This document shows positions 36,373-45,545 of a stretch of DNA of 64,000 bases, one piece after another. The first letter of the stretch is position 1. Each line of letters starts with the position of its first letter. Both the position numbers and the translations under genes were made by a program. The stretch is taken from NCBI RefSeq assembly GCF_016411865.1, contig NZ_JAEKJA010000017.1, forward strand, positions 24,900 to 88,899, written 5' to 3'. The notes under the pieces were generated by a model. That model saw only the letters and a program-made list of their open reading frames with translations, did no database searches and had not been told where the DNA came from. This stretch comes from Acuticoccus mangrovi (GTDB lineage: Bacteria > Pseudomonadota > Alphaproteobacteria > Rhizobiales > Amorphaceae).

Positions 36373-36398
36373 GCCGCGCGGCCGTCGCGCCGCGCGGC
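36373..36398 (+). terminator. GC-rich hairpin between binding protein and permease
   Basis: Arms GCCGCGCGG (36373-36381) and CCGCGCGGC (36390-36398) form a 9-bp perfect stem with an eight-base loop eight bases after the binding-protein stop. No T-run follows and the ribosome site of the permease lies just downstream. It is therefore more likely an mRNA stabiliser or partial attenuator that lets receptor exceed permease than a full terminator. Confidence 0.5.
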
Positions 36399-36426
36399 TC
36401 CCCATCCCCTGCGAGGAGCCAGATCC

Positions 36427-38322
36427 TTGGACGACACGCCCCGCTCCGACACGCCTCCGCTGCTCGATTGGACGATCGGGGCCCTGGCCCTCGCCATGGT
36501 GGCCTTCCACCTCGCCGCCGCCTCGCCCTTCCTGCTGATGCCCAACCTCTTCCTGCGCGGGGTGCATCTGCTCTTCGCGCTGGTGATCGGCTTCCTCACC
36601 TACCGCCTGCGCTGCGGCCGGCCGGGACGGATCGTCGACGGCGTCTTGATCGCGCTGTCGCTCGTCTGCCTCGGCTATCTCATCGTCTTCAACCAGTCGA
36701 TCGTGGTGCGCCCGCCCTGGACGCTGGAGGCGACGCCGCTGGAGCTCTTCGTCGCGCTCGGCACCATCGTGGTGGTGCTGGAGCTCACCCGGCGCACGCT
36801 CGGCTACACCATCACCATCCTCTGCCTCGTCTTCATCGCCTACGGCTTCGCCGGGCCCTATCTGCGCCACGTCGACTGGCTGCGGCCGCTCGCCCATCGC
36901 GGCGTCGGCATCAACGAGTTCGTCGACCAGATCTATTTCTCCTTCGAGGGCATCTTCGGCACGGCGCTCGGCGTGTCGACGGAGTTCATCTTTCTCTTCG
37001 TCGTGTTCGGGGCCGTCCTGCAAGTGATCGGCGGCGGCGAGTTCTTCATCGACGTGACGCGCGCCGCCACCGGCCGCAGCCGCGGCGGGCCCGCCAAGAT
37101 GGCGGTGGTCGCGAGCGCCCTGATGGGCTCGATGTCGGGCAGCTCCGTCGCCAACGTCGCCACCACCGGGGCGCTGACGATCCCGCTGATGAAGCGGCTC
37201 GGCTACAAGAAGGAATTCGCCGGCGCGGTGGAGGCGGTGGCGTCGACCGGCGGCCAGATCACCCCGCCCATCATGGGCGCCGCCGCCTTCCTCATGGCGG
37301 CGATCCTCGGCATCGAATATCTTGAGGTCGCCCAGGCGGCGGTGCTGCCGGCGCTCCTCTTCTTCGGCGCCCTGCTCGCCGCCGTCCACTGGGAGGCGCT
37401 GAAGCAGGATCTCAAGCCGCTGGAGGAGGCGGGCGCCCGCCGCACCTGGGCGGCGCTGAAGGAAGGGTGGACCTTCCTCATTCCGCTCGTCGTCCTGGTG
37501 ACGCTGCTGGTGGAAGGCTACACCGCGTCCTACTGCGCCTTCTTCGGCGTCGTGACGGCGCTCGCCGTGCCCTATCTGCGGCGCAGCACCTTCGTGCGGC
37601 CGGCCACGCTGGCGCGCGGGCTGCGGCTCGGCGCCGAGGGCGCGATCGTGGTCGCCATCGCCTGCGCCTCGGCCGGCATCATCGTCGGCATCGTGCAGAT
37701 CTCGGGCCTCGGCTTCCGCTTCTCCAGCCTCGTGGTGGACTTCGCCGGCAACTCGCTGCCCGTGGCGTTGGTGCTCGCGATGGTGGCCTCGTTCATCTTC
37801 GGCATGGGGATGCCGACGACGCCGGCCTACATCATCCAGGCGACGCTCGTCGCCCCGGCGCTGATCGACCTCGGGGCCGACCCGCTGGCGGCGCACCTCT
37901 TCGTGTTCTACTTCGCGGTGCTCGGGCAGATCACCCCGCCGGTCGCGGTGGCGGCCTATGCGGCGGCCCCCATCGCCGGGGCGAGCGCGGCGGCCGTCGG
38001 ATGGCGCGCCTTCGCGCTGGGGGCGCCGGTCTACATCATCCCTTTCTTCTTCGTGGCGAGTCCGGAGCTTCTGCTTCAGAGCCTCGAATGGTCGCTGGTG
38101 CCGACGCTCGCCCGCTGCGCGGTCGCCGTGGTGGCGATCGCGATGTCGATCGCCGGCTGGATGGGCGGGCGGCGCCTGCCTTGGTATGGCCGCATCGCGA
38201 TCCTCGTCGCCGCCTGCCTCACCGTCTTTCCCGATCCGCTGGCCGACGCCGCCGCCGTCGTTCTGCTCGCCGGCACCTACGCGCTGCAGCGCCGCCTTGC
38301 CACAAGGACCGCGACACCATGA
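36427..38322 (+). CDS. TRAP transporter fused permease subunit (TAXI type)
   Basis: This 631-residue membrane protein fuses the small (4-helix) and large (12-helix) TRAP subunits. Typical blocks are GSMSGSSVANVATTGALTIP, the following KEFAGAVEAVASTGGQITPP region, and FGMGMPTTPAYI. It uses the sodium or proton gradient to import the ligand caught by the preceding receptor. The start is a TTG with AGGAG eight bases upstream. Its stop overlaps the next gene (ATGA), so transporter and enzymes are co-translated. Confidence 0.94.
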   Translation: MDDTPRSDTPPLLDWTIGALALAMVAFHLAAASPFLLMPNLFLRGVHLLFALVIGFLTYRLRCGRPGRIVDGVLIALSLVCLGYLIVFNQSIVVRPPWTLEATPLELFVALGTIVVVLELTRRTLGYTITILCLVFIAYGFAGPYLRHVDWLRPLAHRGVGINEFVDQIYFSFEGIFGTALGVSTEFIFLFVVFGAVLQVIGGGEFFIDVTRAATGRSRGGPAKMAVVASALMGSMSGSSVANVATTGALTIPLMKRLGYKKEFAGAVEAVASTGGQITPPIMGAAAFLMAAILGIEYLEVAQAAVLPALLFFGALLAAVHWEALKQDLKPLEEAGARRTWAALKEGWTFLIPLVVLVTLLVEGYTASYCAFFGVVTALAVPYLRRSTFVRPATLARGLRLGAEGAIVVAIACASAGIIVGIVQISGLGFRFSSLVVDFAGNSLPVALVLAMVASFIFGMGMPTTPAYIIQATLVAPALIDLGADPLAAHLFVFYFAVLGQITPPVAVAAYAAAPIAGASAAAVGWRAFALGAPVYIIPFFFVASPELLLQSLEWSLVPTLARCAVAVVAIAMSIAGWMGGRRLPWYGRIAILVAACLTVFPDPLADAAAVVLLAGTYALQRRLATRTATP

Positions 38323-38864
38323 CCGACATCCATCTCGCGCCGCCGGGCCGCGTGCGGCAACGCCTCACCGAGGCGGGCATCGGGCTGCCCGACCCGCACG
38401 TGACCCACTTCGACTATATCCCCGTGTCGATCCACGGGACCACCGCCTACCTCGCCGGCCAGATCCCCAAGACCGACGCCGACGAGATCCTCGTGACCGG
38501 CAGGCTCGGCGAGAGCGTCGGCGTGGAGGACGGCAAGGCGGCGGCGCGGCTCGCGGCGGGGCAGGGGCTCGCCTGGCTCGATGCCCTCGCCGGCGGTCTC
38601 GACAATGTGGCGCGGGTGCTGCGGATGGACTTCTTCTGCGCGGTGGACGATGCCTTCGCCGACATGTCGCTCGTGGCCGACGCCGCCTCGGGCATCCTCG
38701 TCGCGGCGTTCGGCGAGGCGGGGCGGCATCCGCGCTCCGTCATCGGCGTGCGCCGACTGCCGCGCAACTCGCCGGTCCTTCTCGATCTCGCCGTGGCGCT
38801 CCACGCGTCGCCGGCCAATGCGGCGCTGCCCGCGCGCCAACCCCAGGAGCCGCACCTCACATGA
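38319..38864 (+). CDS. RidA/YjgF-family protein
   Basis: This 181-residue Rid-family protein is of the longer subgroup that deaminates reactive enamine/imine intermediates or has an unknown related role. Its core reads FDYIPVSIHGTTAYLAGQIP, then VEDGKAAARLAAGQGLAWLDA, ending near NSPVLLDLAVALHA. The catalytic Arg usual in RidA near the C-terminus is not obvious here, where RLPRNSPVLLDL replaces the LP.x..vEi.. block, so deaminase activity is uncertain. It overlaps both neighbours by ATGA, tying it to the transporter and the M19-like hydrolase. Confidence 0.88.
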   Translation: MTDIHLAPPGRVRQRLTEAGIGLPDPHVTHFDYIPVSIHGTTAYLAGQIPKTDADEILVTGRLGESVGVEDGKAAARLAAGQGLAWLDALAGGLDNVARVLRMDFFCAVDDAFADMSLVADAASGILVAAFGEAGRHPRSVIGVRRLPRNSPVLLDLAVALHASPANAALPARQPQEPHLT

Positions 38865-39853
38865 GCGACACCCCGATGCTGATCATCGACGGTCCCCAAT
38901 ATTGCAACTGGTCGGAGAAGATCTTCCGACAGATGCGCGAGGGCGGTGCCAGCGCGATTCACGTGACGATCTCCTACCATGAGACCTTCCGCGAGACCGT
39001 GTACGTGATGGAGACGTGGAACCGCTGGTTCGAGCGCTACAGCGATCTCATCGTGCCGGCGAAGACTGCGGCCGACGTGCGCAAGGCGCAGGCTGAGGGC
39101 CGCACGGCGATCGTCTTTGGTCTCCAGAATCCGTCGTCGATCGAGGACGATATCGATCTCGTTGAAATCCTCCACACCCTCGGCGTGCGCTTCATGCAGC
39201 TCACCTACAACAACCAGTCGCTGCTCGCGACCGGCTGCTACGAGGCGGAGGATCCCGGCATCACGCGCATGGGAAAGCAGGTCATCGCCGAGATGAACCG
39301 GGTGGGGATGGTGATCGACATGAGCCACTCGGCCGAGCGCTCCACCTTCGAGGCGATCGACCTGTCGTCGCGGCCGATCACGATCTCCCATGCCAACCCC
39401 TCGTCGTGGCATCCGGCGCTGCGCAACAAGTCGGACGAGCTCATTGCGGCGCTGACGGCGCGCGGCGGCATGCTGGGCTTCTCCACCTACCCGCATCACC
39501 TGAAGGACAAGTCCGACTGCACCCTCGAGAGCTACTGCACGATGATCGCCCGCACTGCCGAGCGCGTCGGGGTGGATCATCTGGGGCTCGGCTCGGACCT
39601 TTGTCAGGATCAGCCCGACAGCGTGGTGGAGTGGATGCGCAACGGTCGCTGGAGCCGCGAGCGCGACTACGGCGAGGGCACGGCCGCCAGCGCCGGCTTT
39701 CCGCCGCAACCGAGCTGGTTCCGCGACAACCGCGACTTCGGCGTCATCGCCGAGGGCCTCGCCGCCGTCGGCTTCTCCGGCGAGGAGGTGGCCAAGATCA
39801 TGGGCGGCAACTGGCTCGCCTTCTTCGAGGCGTCGTTCGGCCCGAAGAGCTGA
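38861..39853 (+). CDS. M19 (membrane dipeptidase)-family protein lacking several metal ligands
   Basis: This 330-residue TIM-barrel protein is homologous to renal-type dipeptidases. Usual M19 zinc ligands are an N-terminal HxD, a bridging Glu, two His and an Asp. Here the N-terminal motif is IIDGPQYCNWS (no HxD) and the bridging position is Gln in FGLQNPSS. The His residues remain in DMSHS and SHANP and the late Asp in GLGSDLCQD. It may be mono-metallic with altered chemistry; such sequences form a proteobacterial subgroup. Last gene of the TAXI-TRAP operon, it probably acts on the imported compound or its product. Confidence 0.87.
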   Translation: MSDTPMLIIDGPQYCNWSEKIFRQMREGGASAIHVTISYHETFRETVYVMETWNRWFERYSDLIVPAKTAADVRKAQAEGRTAIVFGLQNPSSIEDDIDLVEILHTLGVRFMQLTYNNQSLLATGCYEAEDPGITRMGKQVIAEMNRVGMVIDMSHSAERSTFEAIDLSSRPITISHANPSSWHPALRNKSDELIAALTARGGMLGFSTYPHHLKDKSDCTLESYCTMIARTAERVGVDHLGLGSDLCQDQPDSVVEWMRNGRWSRERDYGEGTAASAGFPPQPSWFRDNRDFGVIAEGLAAVGFSGEEVAKIMGGNWLAFFEASFGPKS

Positions 39854-39913
39854 CCCGTCGGGCAGGCCGCGGCCGGTGCGCGCCGCGGCCGCCCGCAGCG
39901 TAGGCGCGGGCGG

Positions 39914-40447
39914 TCAGACGACGCGGCTCTTGCCGAGCTTGCGGGCGAGGGTGCGCCGGTGCATTCCGAGACGGCGGGCGGCTTCGGAAATGTTGAAATC
40001 CACCTCCGCCAGAACCTCGTGGATGCGCTCCCACTCCAGTGTCTTGATGGACGTCGTGCGGGTTCCGAGCGGGATCGCGGTATCGCCGTCGCCGCGGGCG
40101 AAGGCGGCCTCGATGTCGTCGGTATTGGAGGGCTTGGCGAGGTAGTGGCAGGCGCCGAGCTTGATCGCCTCCACCGCCGTGGCGATGCTGGCATAGCCGG
40201 TGAGGACGACGATCTTCATGTCGCTGTCGTGCTGGTGGAGTGCCTTGACGCATTCGAGGCCCGACCCGTGGGCGAGCTTCAGATCCACCACCGCGTAGTC
40301 GGGCGTCTCCTCGGCGAGCGCGGCGTGCATCTCCACGAGGTCGGCGGCGACCGACACGGCATATTGGCGCCGCTCGAACGATTTGCGCAGGGTTCGCTGG
40401 AACACCGCGTCGTCCTCGATGATGAGAAGGGTGGGCTCAGCCTCCAT
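39914..40447 (-). CDS. regA: RegA/ActR/PrrA-type redox response regulator
   Basis: This 177-residue response regulator has a receiver domain (residues 1-120) with LLIIEDDAVF, the phosphoacceptor Asp in AVVDLKLAHGSGL, Thr in VVLTGYAS and Lys in YLAKPSN. The C-terminal Fis-type helix-turn-helix is EAARRLGMHRRTLARKLGK, nearly invariant in the RegA/ActR/PrrA family. It controls respiratory and redox genes. The ATG lies inside the end of the histidine-kinase gene (11-base overlap), and the cyo genes are upstream in the same orientation. Confidence 0.95.
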   Translation of the reverse strand: MEAEPTLLIIEDDAVFQRTLRKSFERRQYAVSVAADLVEMHAALAEETPDYAVVDLKLAHGSGLECVKALHQHDSDMKIVVLTGYASIATAVEAIKLGACHYLAKPSNTDDIEAAFARGDGDTAIPLGTRTTSIKTLEWERIHEVLAEVDFNISEAARRLGMHRRTLARKLGKSRVV

Positions 40448-41741
40448 CGGGCGTCTCCGCGGACAGGCGGCTCAGCGGCAGCGTGAGGACCACCGAAGCG
40501 CCGCCGGTGGCGCGGTTCTGCGCGCTCACCGTGCCACCGAGCTTGCGTACGACGTTGACCACCAGATAGAGACCGAGCCCGCCACCGGGTCGGTTCTTGC
40601 TGGAGCGGTAGGGCTTGCCGAATTCCGACAGCATCTCGGCGTCGAAGCCGGGCCCCTTGTCGTCGATCGTGATGATCAGGACGTTCGCCTTTCGCGTCGC
40701 GGTGACGCCGATCCACCCCGGCGAGGCTTCGAGCGCGTTGTCGAAGAGGCTCGCCACCACCTGCTTCAGCGCCGGGTCGGATAGGATCGGCTGGTCGGGA
40801 TGGAAGCCGTTCCAGTAGTCCATCCGCTGCGGCGAGCGCACCGCGCGCCATTCCTCGACGAGCTCGTCGAGGAATGTGCCGACCGTCGTCTCGACCACCA
40901 TCTCGCCGCGCGCTTCGCCGGACGACATGAGGATGCCGGACACGATGGCCTTGCAGCGATCGAGCTGGGTCTGCATGTCCTCCATCTCCTGCGCGATCTC
41001 CGGGTTGCGGGTGATCTCGGGCATCTTTCGCCAGTCGTTGAGGATCACCGACAGCGTGGCGAGCGGTGTGCCGAGCTCGTGGGCGGCGCCCGAGGCGAGG
41101 AGGCCCATGCGCACGATGTGTTCCTCCTCCGCGGCCTGACGCCGGAGATCGGCGAGGCGCGCGTCCCGCTGCCGTAGATTGCTGTTGATCTTCTCGATGA
41201 AGAAGACCAGCAGCCCCGCCGTCAGCAGGAAGCAGATGAGGCTGCCCTGCAGCTGCAGCGGCGCCATGAAATGCTCCGAGCCGGGCGGAAGCTTGAGGCG
41301 GATGGTGTCACCCATCAGAGCGAGGAAGCACGCAATCGTCACGCCGACCAGCGCCCATGCGGACCACGCTTCGAGCAGCACCGCCGACAGGATGATCTGC
41401 AGCAGGAACAGCATGACGAAAGGGTTCGACGCCCCGCCACTAAAATAGAGCTGCACCGTGAGCAGTGCAACATCGAGGAGGAGTTGGACGAAGAGTTCCG
41501 GGTTCGACACCGGGTGGCCATGCCGATGGCGCCAGAGCGTCGCGACGTTCAGCCCGAGAAGGAGCAGGACGACGAGACCCATCGGCCAGAGCGGCAGCTC
41601 GATCTTAAGGACGTACTGCACGAACAGGATGGTCAGAACCTGGCCGGTCGCGGCGATCCACCGCAGCTGCGTGAGGAGCAGGAGGTTCTGCCGATTGGCC
41701 GCTTCGCCGATCGGGACGACGCGCTCTGTACCGGCCTTCAC
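40437..41741 (-). CDS. regB: RegB/ActS/PrrB-type redox sensor histidine kinase
   Basis: This 434-residue kinase has six membrane helices (residues 20-185) including the quinone-sensing motif GGASNPF. The H-box is LASGAAHELGTPLATLSV, the redox-active Cys lies in QLDRCKAIVSGI, and N, G and F boxes follow (DNALEASPG, DDKGPGFD, GGGLGLYLVV). It phosphorylates the RegA-like regulator encoded downstream in response to the redox state of the quinone pool. The GTG start overlaps the SURF1 stop (GTGA), placing the sensor in the quinol-oxidase operon. Confidence 0.95.
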   Translation of the reverse strand: MKAGTERVVPIGEAANRQNLLLLTQLRWIAATGQVLTILFVQYVLKIELPLWPMGLVVLLLLGLNVATLWRHRHGHPVSNPELFVQLLLDVALLTVQLYFSGGASNPFVMLFLLQIILSAVLLEAWSAWALVGVTIACFLALMGDTIRLKLPPGSEHFMAPLQLQGSLICFLLTAGLLVFFIEKINSNLRQRDARLADLRRQAAEEEHIVRMGLLASGAAHELGTPLATLSVILNDWRKMPEITRNPEIAQEMEDMQTQLDRCKAIVSGILMSSGEARGEMVVETTVGTFLDELVEEWRAVRSPQRMDYWNGFHPDQPILSDPALKQVVASLFDNALEASPGWIGVTATRKANVLIITIDDKGPGFDAEMLSEFGKPYRSSKNRPGGGLGLYLVVNVVRKLGGTVSAQNRATGGASVVLTLPLSRLSAETPDGG

Positions 41742-42493
41742 GCCGGCGTCGCCCGTCCACGCCGGGCCGGATCGTCGGGTTCCGCCGCGCGCCCCTTCAC
41801 GAAGACCAGGCCGCCGGCGAACAGCGCCATCGCCGCGAGCGCGAACCAGGTCAGCGCGTAGACGAGGTGGGAGTTGGGGAACGACACCACGGTGAGGCCG
41901 CCGATCGGCAGCGCGCCGGGCGCCCCGGGCCGGGCGTCGGCGTCGACGAAATAGGAGGGGGCGACGTCGGTGGCGCCCAGCGTCTCGGCGATGGCGGGGA
42001 CGTCGCGCGAGTACCAGCGCCCGGCCTCGGGCCGGTTGCTGCGCAGGAAGCCGCCGCCGAGCTCGCTGATCCGGACGAGCCCCGTCACCACGGTCTCGTC
42101 GGCCGGGCGCGGGTCGGCGCGCCGATCCGCCGGCACGAAGCCGCGATTGACCAGTACCGTGAACCCCGCGTCGGTGACGAACGGCGCGACGACCCAGAAG
42201 CCGCCGCCCCGCGCCGTCACCGCCTGCACCAACGCATCGCCGTCGGAAAAATGCCCCGTCATGATGACGTGCTTATACTCGATTTCGCTGTCGCTGAGCG
42301 TGGGCCACTCTGCCGGCCCCGGCGGCGCGGCGGGGGCGGCCGCGATGCGGGCATCGACCCGCGCGATCAGATCGCGCTTCCATTCGCGCCGTTCGAGCTG
42401 CCAGACGCCGAGCGAGACCAGCACGGCGCACAGGACGAGGGCGCACGCGAGGGCCGACAGCCGGGCGCCGATGGACCGGGTGCCGCTCCTCAC
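41738..42493 (-). CDS. SURF1-family oxidase assembly protein
   Basis: This 251-residue protein has two membrane helices, one near each end, flanking a periplasmic domain. Signature blocks are LGVWQLERREWKRDLIARVD, VNRGFVPADRR and the C-terminal FPNSHLVYALTWFALAAMAL. SURF1 proteins help insert haem into haem-copper oxidases. The GTG start overlaps the cyoD stop (GTGA) and the gene ends overlapping regB, so it belongs to the cyo operon and probably serves the bo3 oxidase. Confidence 0.93.
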   Translation of the reverse strand: MRSGTRSIGARLSALACALVLCAVLVSLGVWQLERREWKRDLIARVDARIAAAPAAPPGPAEWPTLSDSEIEYKHVIMTGHFSDGDALVQAVTARGGGFWVVAPFVTDAGFTVLVNRGFVPADRRADPRPADETVVTGLVRISELGGGFLRSNRPEAGRWYSRDVPAIAETLGATDVAPSYFVDADARPGAPGALPIGGLTVVSFPNSHLVYALTWFALAAMALFAGGLVFVKGRAAEPDDPARRGRATPA

Positions 42494-42903
42494 AGCACTC
42501 CCATGTCATGCGTCGGCATCATGTTGGTGTTGAGGTGGTACATGACCCACAGCGAGCCGCTGATGGCGATCACCACCACGATCAGCGTGAACACCAGCGA
42601 GGTCATGATCCAGCCGCCCTCCGAGCGCGGGTCCATGTGCAGAAAGTACACCATGTGCACGACGATCTGCACAACCGCGAGAGCGACGACGATGAACCCC
42701 GTCGTCTGCGCGTCCGGCAGCGGCATGTCCATGACGAGCCAGAACGGGACGGCCGTCAGGATCACCGAGAGGATGAAGCCGGTGAGGTAGCCGGCGAGCG
42801 TGCCGTGCGCGGCGCCGCCGTGGCCATGGTCGCCATGGCCGTCGTCGTGTCCGTGTTCGACGACGTGCTCGCGTCCGTAGCGGTCGTGGTGGGCGATACT
42901 CAT
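42490..42903 (-). CDS. cyoD: Cytochrome o ubiquinol oxidase subunit IV
   Basis: This 137-residue subunit has three membrane helices. The N-terminal tail is rich in His ([14 protein letters not shown]), followed by [20 protein letters not shown], the central [15 protein letters not shown] and a final helix with LWVMYHLN, all typical of CyoD. It supports assembly of the CuB site. The ATG overlaps the cyoC stop (ATGA). The His run could bind metal; this is an inference. Confidence 0.95.
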   Translation of the reverse strand: MSIAHHDRYGREHVVEHGHDDGHGDHGHGGAAHGTLAGYLTGFILSVILTAVPFWLVMDMPLPDAQTTGFIVVALAVVQIVVHMVYFLHMDPRSEGGWIMTSLVFTLIVVVIAISGSLWVMYHLNTNMMPTHDMGVL

Positions 42904-43532
42904 CGCAGCATTCCGAGAAGGTAGACGAAGGTGAAGACGCCGATCCAGATGACGTCGAGGAAGTGCCAGAACAGCGACAGGCACATGAGACGCCGCTGGT
43001 TGGCTTCGATCAGCCCTTGCCGGCGCACCTGAACCATCAGCGTGACGAGCCAGACGATGCCGAACGTCACGTGCAGGCCGTGCGTTCCGACCAGCGTGAA
43101 GAACGCCGACAGGAAGCCGGAGCGCTGCGGCCCGGCGCCGATGTGGATGAAGTGGGTGAACTCGTAGAGCTCGATGCCGATGAAGGCGGCGCCGAAGAGG
43201 CCGGTGACGGCGAGCCAGAACAGCGTCATCCGCGTGCGGCCCTTCACCATCTCCAGCATGGCGAAGCCGTAGGTGATGGAGGACAGGAGCAGCATCGTCG
43301 TGTTCACGGCGACGAGGTCCAGCTCGAAGAGGTCCCTGGGCGCGGGGCCGGCGGCGTAGTTGCCGCCGAGCACGCCGTAGGTGGCGAACAGGATCGCGAA
43401 GATGAGGCAGTCGCTCATCAGGTAGATCCAGAAGCCGAGCATCGTGGAGGAGCCCTCCGGATGGTGCGGCTCCTCGGCGAGGTGGAAGCGGACCTCCTCC
43501 TCGGTGGCGGCGTGGGTCATGGCGGCGCTCAT
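42900..43532 (-). CDS. cyoC: Cytochrome o ubiquinol oxidase subunit III
   Basis: This 210-residue five-helix subunit has [37 protein letters not shown] and [20 protein letters not shown], all diagnostic of CyoC. It overlaps cyoB and cyoD by four bases each. It stabilises the oxidase core and takes no direct part in electron transfer. Confidence 0.95.
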   Translation of the reverse strand: MSAAMTHAATEEEVRFHLAEEPHHPEGSSTMLGFWIYLMSDCLIFAILFATYGVLGGNYAAGPAPRDLFELDLVAVNTTMLLLSSITYGFAMLEMVKGRTRMTLFWLAVTGLFGAAFIGIELYEFTHFIHIGAGPQRSGFLSAFFTLVGTHGLHVTFGIVWLVTLMVQVRRQGLIEANQRRLMCLSLFWHFLDVIWIGVFTFVYLLGMLR

Positions 43533-45541
43533 TGGGCGGCCACCGCGGCGAGCTGCACCGTGCGCGCCTCTTCGGTGTGCGTCACCACGTCGGCGGGGAT
43601 GTTGTAGTCGCGGTGGTAGTTGAACGTGTGGTGGATCGCGTAGCCGATCATCGCGATGAACGACAGCGCCGCCAGCCACCAGATGTACCAGATGAGGGCC
43701 AGCGCCAGCACCAGGGCGCAGCCGGCGAGGATCACGCCCGTGCCGGTGTTCGACGGCATGTGGATGGGCCGGTAGCCGGCGAGCGGACGCCGGTAGTTCC
43801 GCGCCTTCATGTCCGCCCAGGCGTCGGTCGCGTGGACCAGCGGCGTGAAGGCGAAGTTGTAGTCGGGCGGCGGCGAAGACGTCGCCCATTCCAGCGTGCG
43901 CCCGTTCCAGGGGTCGCCGCTGGCGTCGCGATATTCGGCCCGCTTCCAGATCGAGATGGCGTACTGGAGCAGCATCGCGCCGATGCCGCAGGCGATCAGT
44001 GCCGCGCCGGCGCCGGCGATGATGAACCAGATCTGCAGCGACGGGTCGTCGAACACCCGCATGCGTCGCGTCACGCCCATCAGGCCGAGGATGTAGAGCG
44101 GGGCGAAGGCGGCCCAGAAGCCGACCACCCAGCACCAGAAGGAGACGAGGCCCCAGAACTTGTTCAGCCGGAACCCGAACGCCTTGGGCCACCAGTAGTT
44201 GATCGCCGCGAACGACCCGAACAGCACGCCGCCGATGATCACGTTGTGGAAGTGGGCGACGAGGAACAGCGAGTTGTGCAGCACGAAGTCCGCCGGCGGC
44301 ACCGCGAGGAGCACGCCCGTCATGCCGCCGATGACGAAGGTCAGCATGAAGGCGACGGTCCACATCATCGGCAACTCGAAGCGGATGCGGCCGCGATACA
44401 TCGTGAAGAGCCAGTTGAACATCTTCGCCCCCGTTGGGATCGAGATGATCATCGTGGTGATGCCGAAGAACGAGTTGACGCTCGCTCCCGATCCCATGGT
44501 GAAGAAGTGGTGCAGCCACACGAGGTAGGACAGGATGGTGATGACCACCGTCGCGTAGACCATCGACGTATAGCCGAACAGCCGCTTGCCGCAGAACGTG
44601 GCGGTGACTTCGGAGAATACGCCGAACAGCGGCAGGATCAAGATGTAGACTTCAGGGTGGCCCCAGATCCAGATGAGGTTCACGTACATCATCGGATTGC
44701 CACCGAAGTCGTTCGTGAAGAAGTTGGTGCCGATGTAGCGGTCGAGCGACAGGAGCACGAGCACGGCCGTCAGCACCGGGAAGGAGGCGACGATGAGGAC
44801 GTTGGTGCACAGGCTCGTCCACGTGAAGATCGGCATCTTCATGAGGCTCATGCCCGGGGCCCGCATCTTGAGGATGGTGCAGATGAGGTTGATGCCCGAC
44901 AGCGTGGTGCCGACACCGGCGACCTGTAGCCCCCAGATATAGTAGTCGACTCCGACATAGGGACTGGCGCCGAGGCCGGAGAGCGGCGGGAAGGCGAGCC
45001 AGCCCGTCTGCGCGAACTCGCCGACGAACAGCGAGGCCATGACGATGATCGCGCCCGCCGTCGTCATCCAGAACGAGAAGTTGTTGAGGAACGGGAACGA
45101 CACGTCGCGTGCGCCGATCTGCAGCGGCACCACGTAGTTCATCAGACCCGTGACGAACGGCATCGCCACGAAGAAGATCATGATGACGCCGTGCGCGGTG
45201 AACACCTGGTCGTAGTGGTGGGCGGGCAAATAGCCTTCCGAACCGCCGAAGGCCATTGCCTGCTGCAGGCGCATCATGATCGCGTCGGAGAAGCCGCGCA
45301 GGAACATGATGAGACCGAGGACCATGTACATGATGCCGATCTTCTTGTGATCCACGCTGGTGAACCACTCGCGCCACAGGAAGCCCCACAGGCGGAAGTA
45401 GGTGAGCGCGCCGACGAGGGCCGCCGCGCCCAGCGCGACGACGGCGAAGGTCACGACGAGGATCGGCTCGTGGAACGGGAACGCGTCAAGGGTCAGTCGC
45501 CCGAAGATCGGGCTGACGGGAACAGTCGTTGGAACAGCCAT
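43529..45541 (-). CDS. cyoB: Cytochrome o ubiquinol oxidase subunit I
   Basis: This 670-residue catalytic core has about 15 helices binding haem b, haem o3 and CuB. Ligand-bearing segments are visible: [20 protein letters not shown] (low-spin haem His), [15 protein letters not shown] (CuB His-Tyr cross-link region), [10 protein letters not shown] (His pair for CuB) and [16 protein letters not shown] (haem ligands). It reduces O2 to water with quinol electrons and pumps protons. It lies four bases downstream of cyoA. Confidence 0.97.
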   Translation of the reverse strand: MAVPTTVPVSPIFGRLTLDAFPFHEPILVVTFAVVALGAAALVGALTYFRLWGFLWREWFTSVDHKKIGIMYMVLGLIMFLRGFSDAIMMRLQQAMAFGGSEGYLPAHHYDQVFTAHGVIMIFFVAMPFVTGLMNYVVPLQIGARDVSFPFLNNFSFWMTTAGAIIVMASLFVGEFAQTGWLAFPPLSGLGASPYVGVDYYIWGLQVAGVGTTLSGINLICTILKMRAPGMSLMKMPIFTWTSLCTNVLIVASFPVLTAVLVLLSLDRYIGTNFFTNDFGGNPMMYVNLIWIWGHPEVYILILPLFGVFSEVTATFCGKRLFGYTSMVYATVVITILSYLVWLHHFFTMGSGASVNSFFGITTMIISIPTGAKMFNWLFTMYRGRIRFELPMMWTVAFMLTFVIGGMTGVLLAVPPADFVLHNSLFLVAHFHNVIIGGVLFGSFAAINYWWPKAFGFRLNKFWGLVSFWCWVVGFWAAFAPLYILGLMGVTRRMRVFDDPSLQIWFIIAGAGAALIACGIGAMLLQYAISIWKRAEYRDASGDPWNGRTLEWATSSPPPDYNFAFTPLVHATDAWADMKARNYRRPLAGYRPIHMPSNTGTGVILAGCALVLALALIWYIWWLAALSFIAMIGYAIHHTFNYHRDYNIPADVVTHTEEARTVQLAAVAAQ

Positions 45542-45545
45542 CGGA

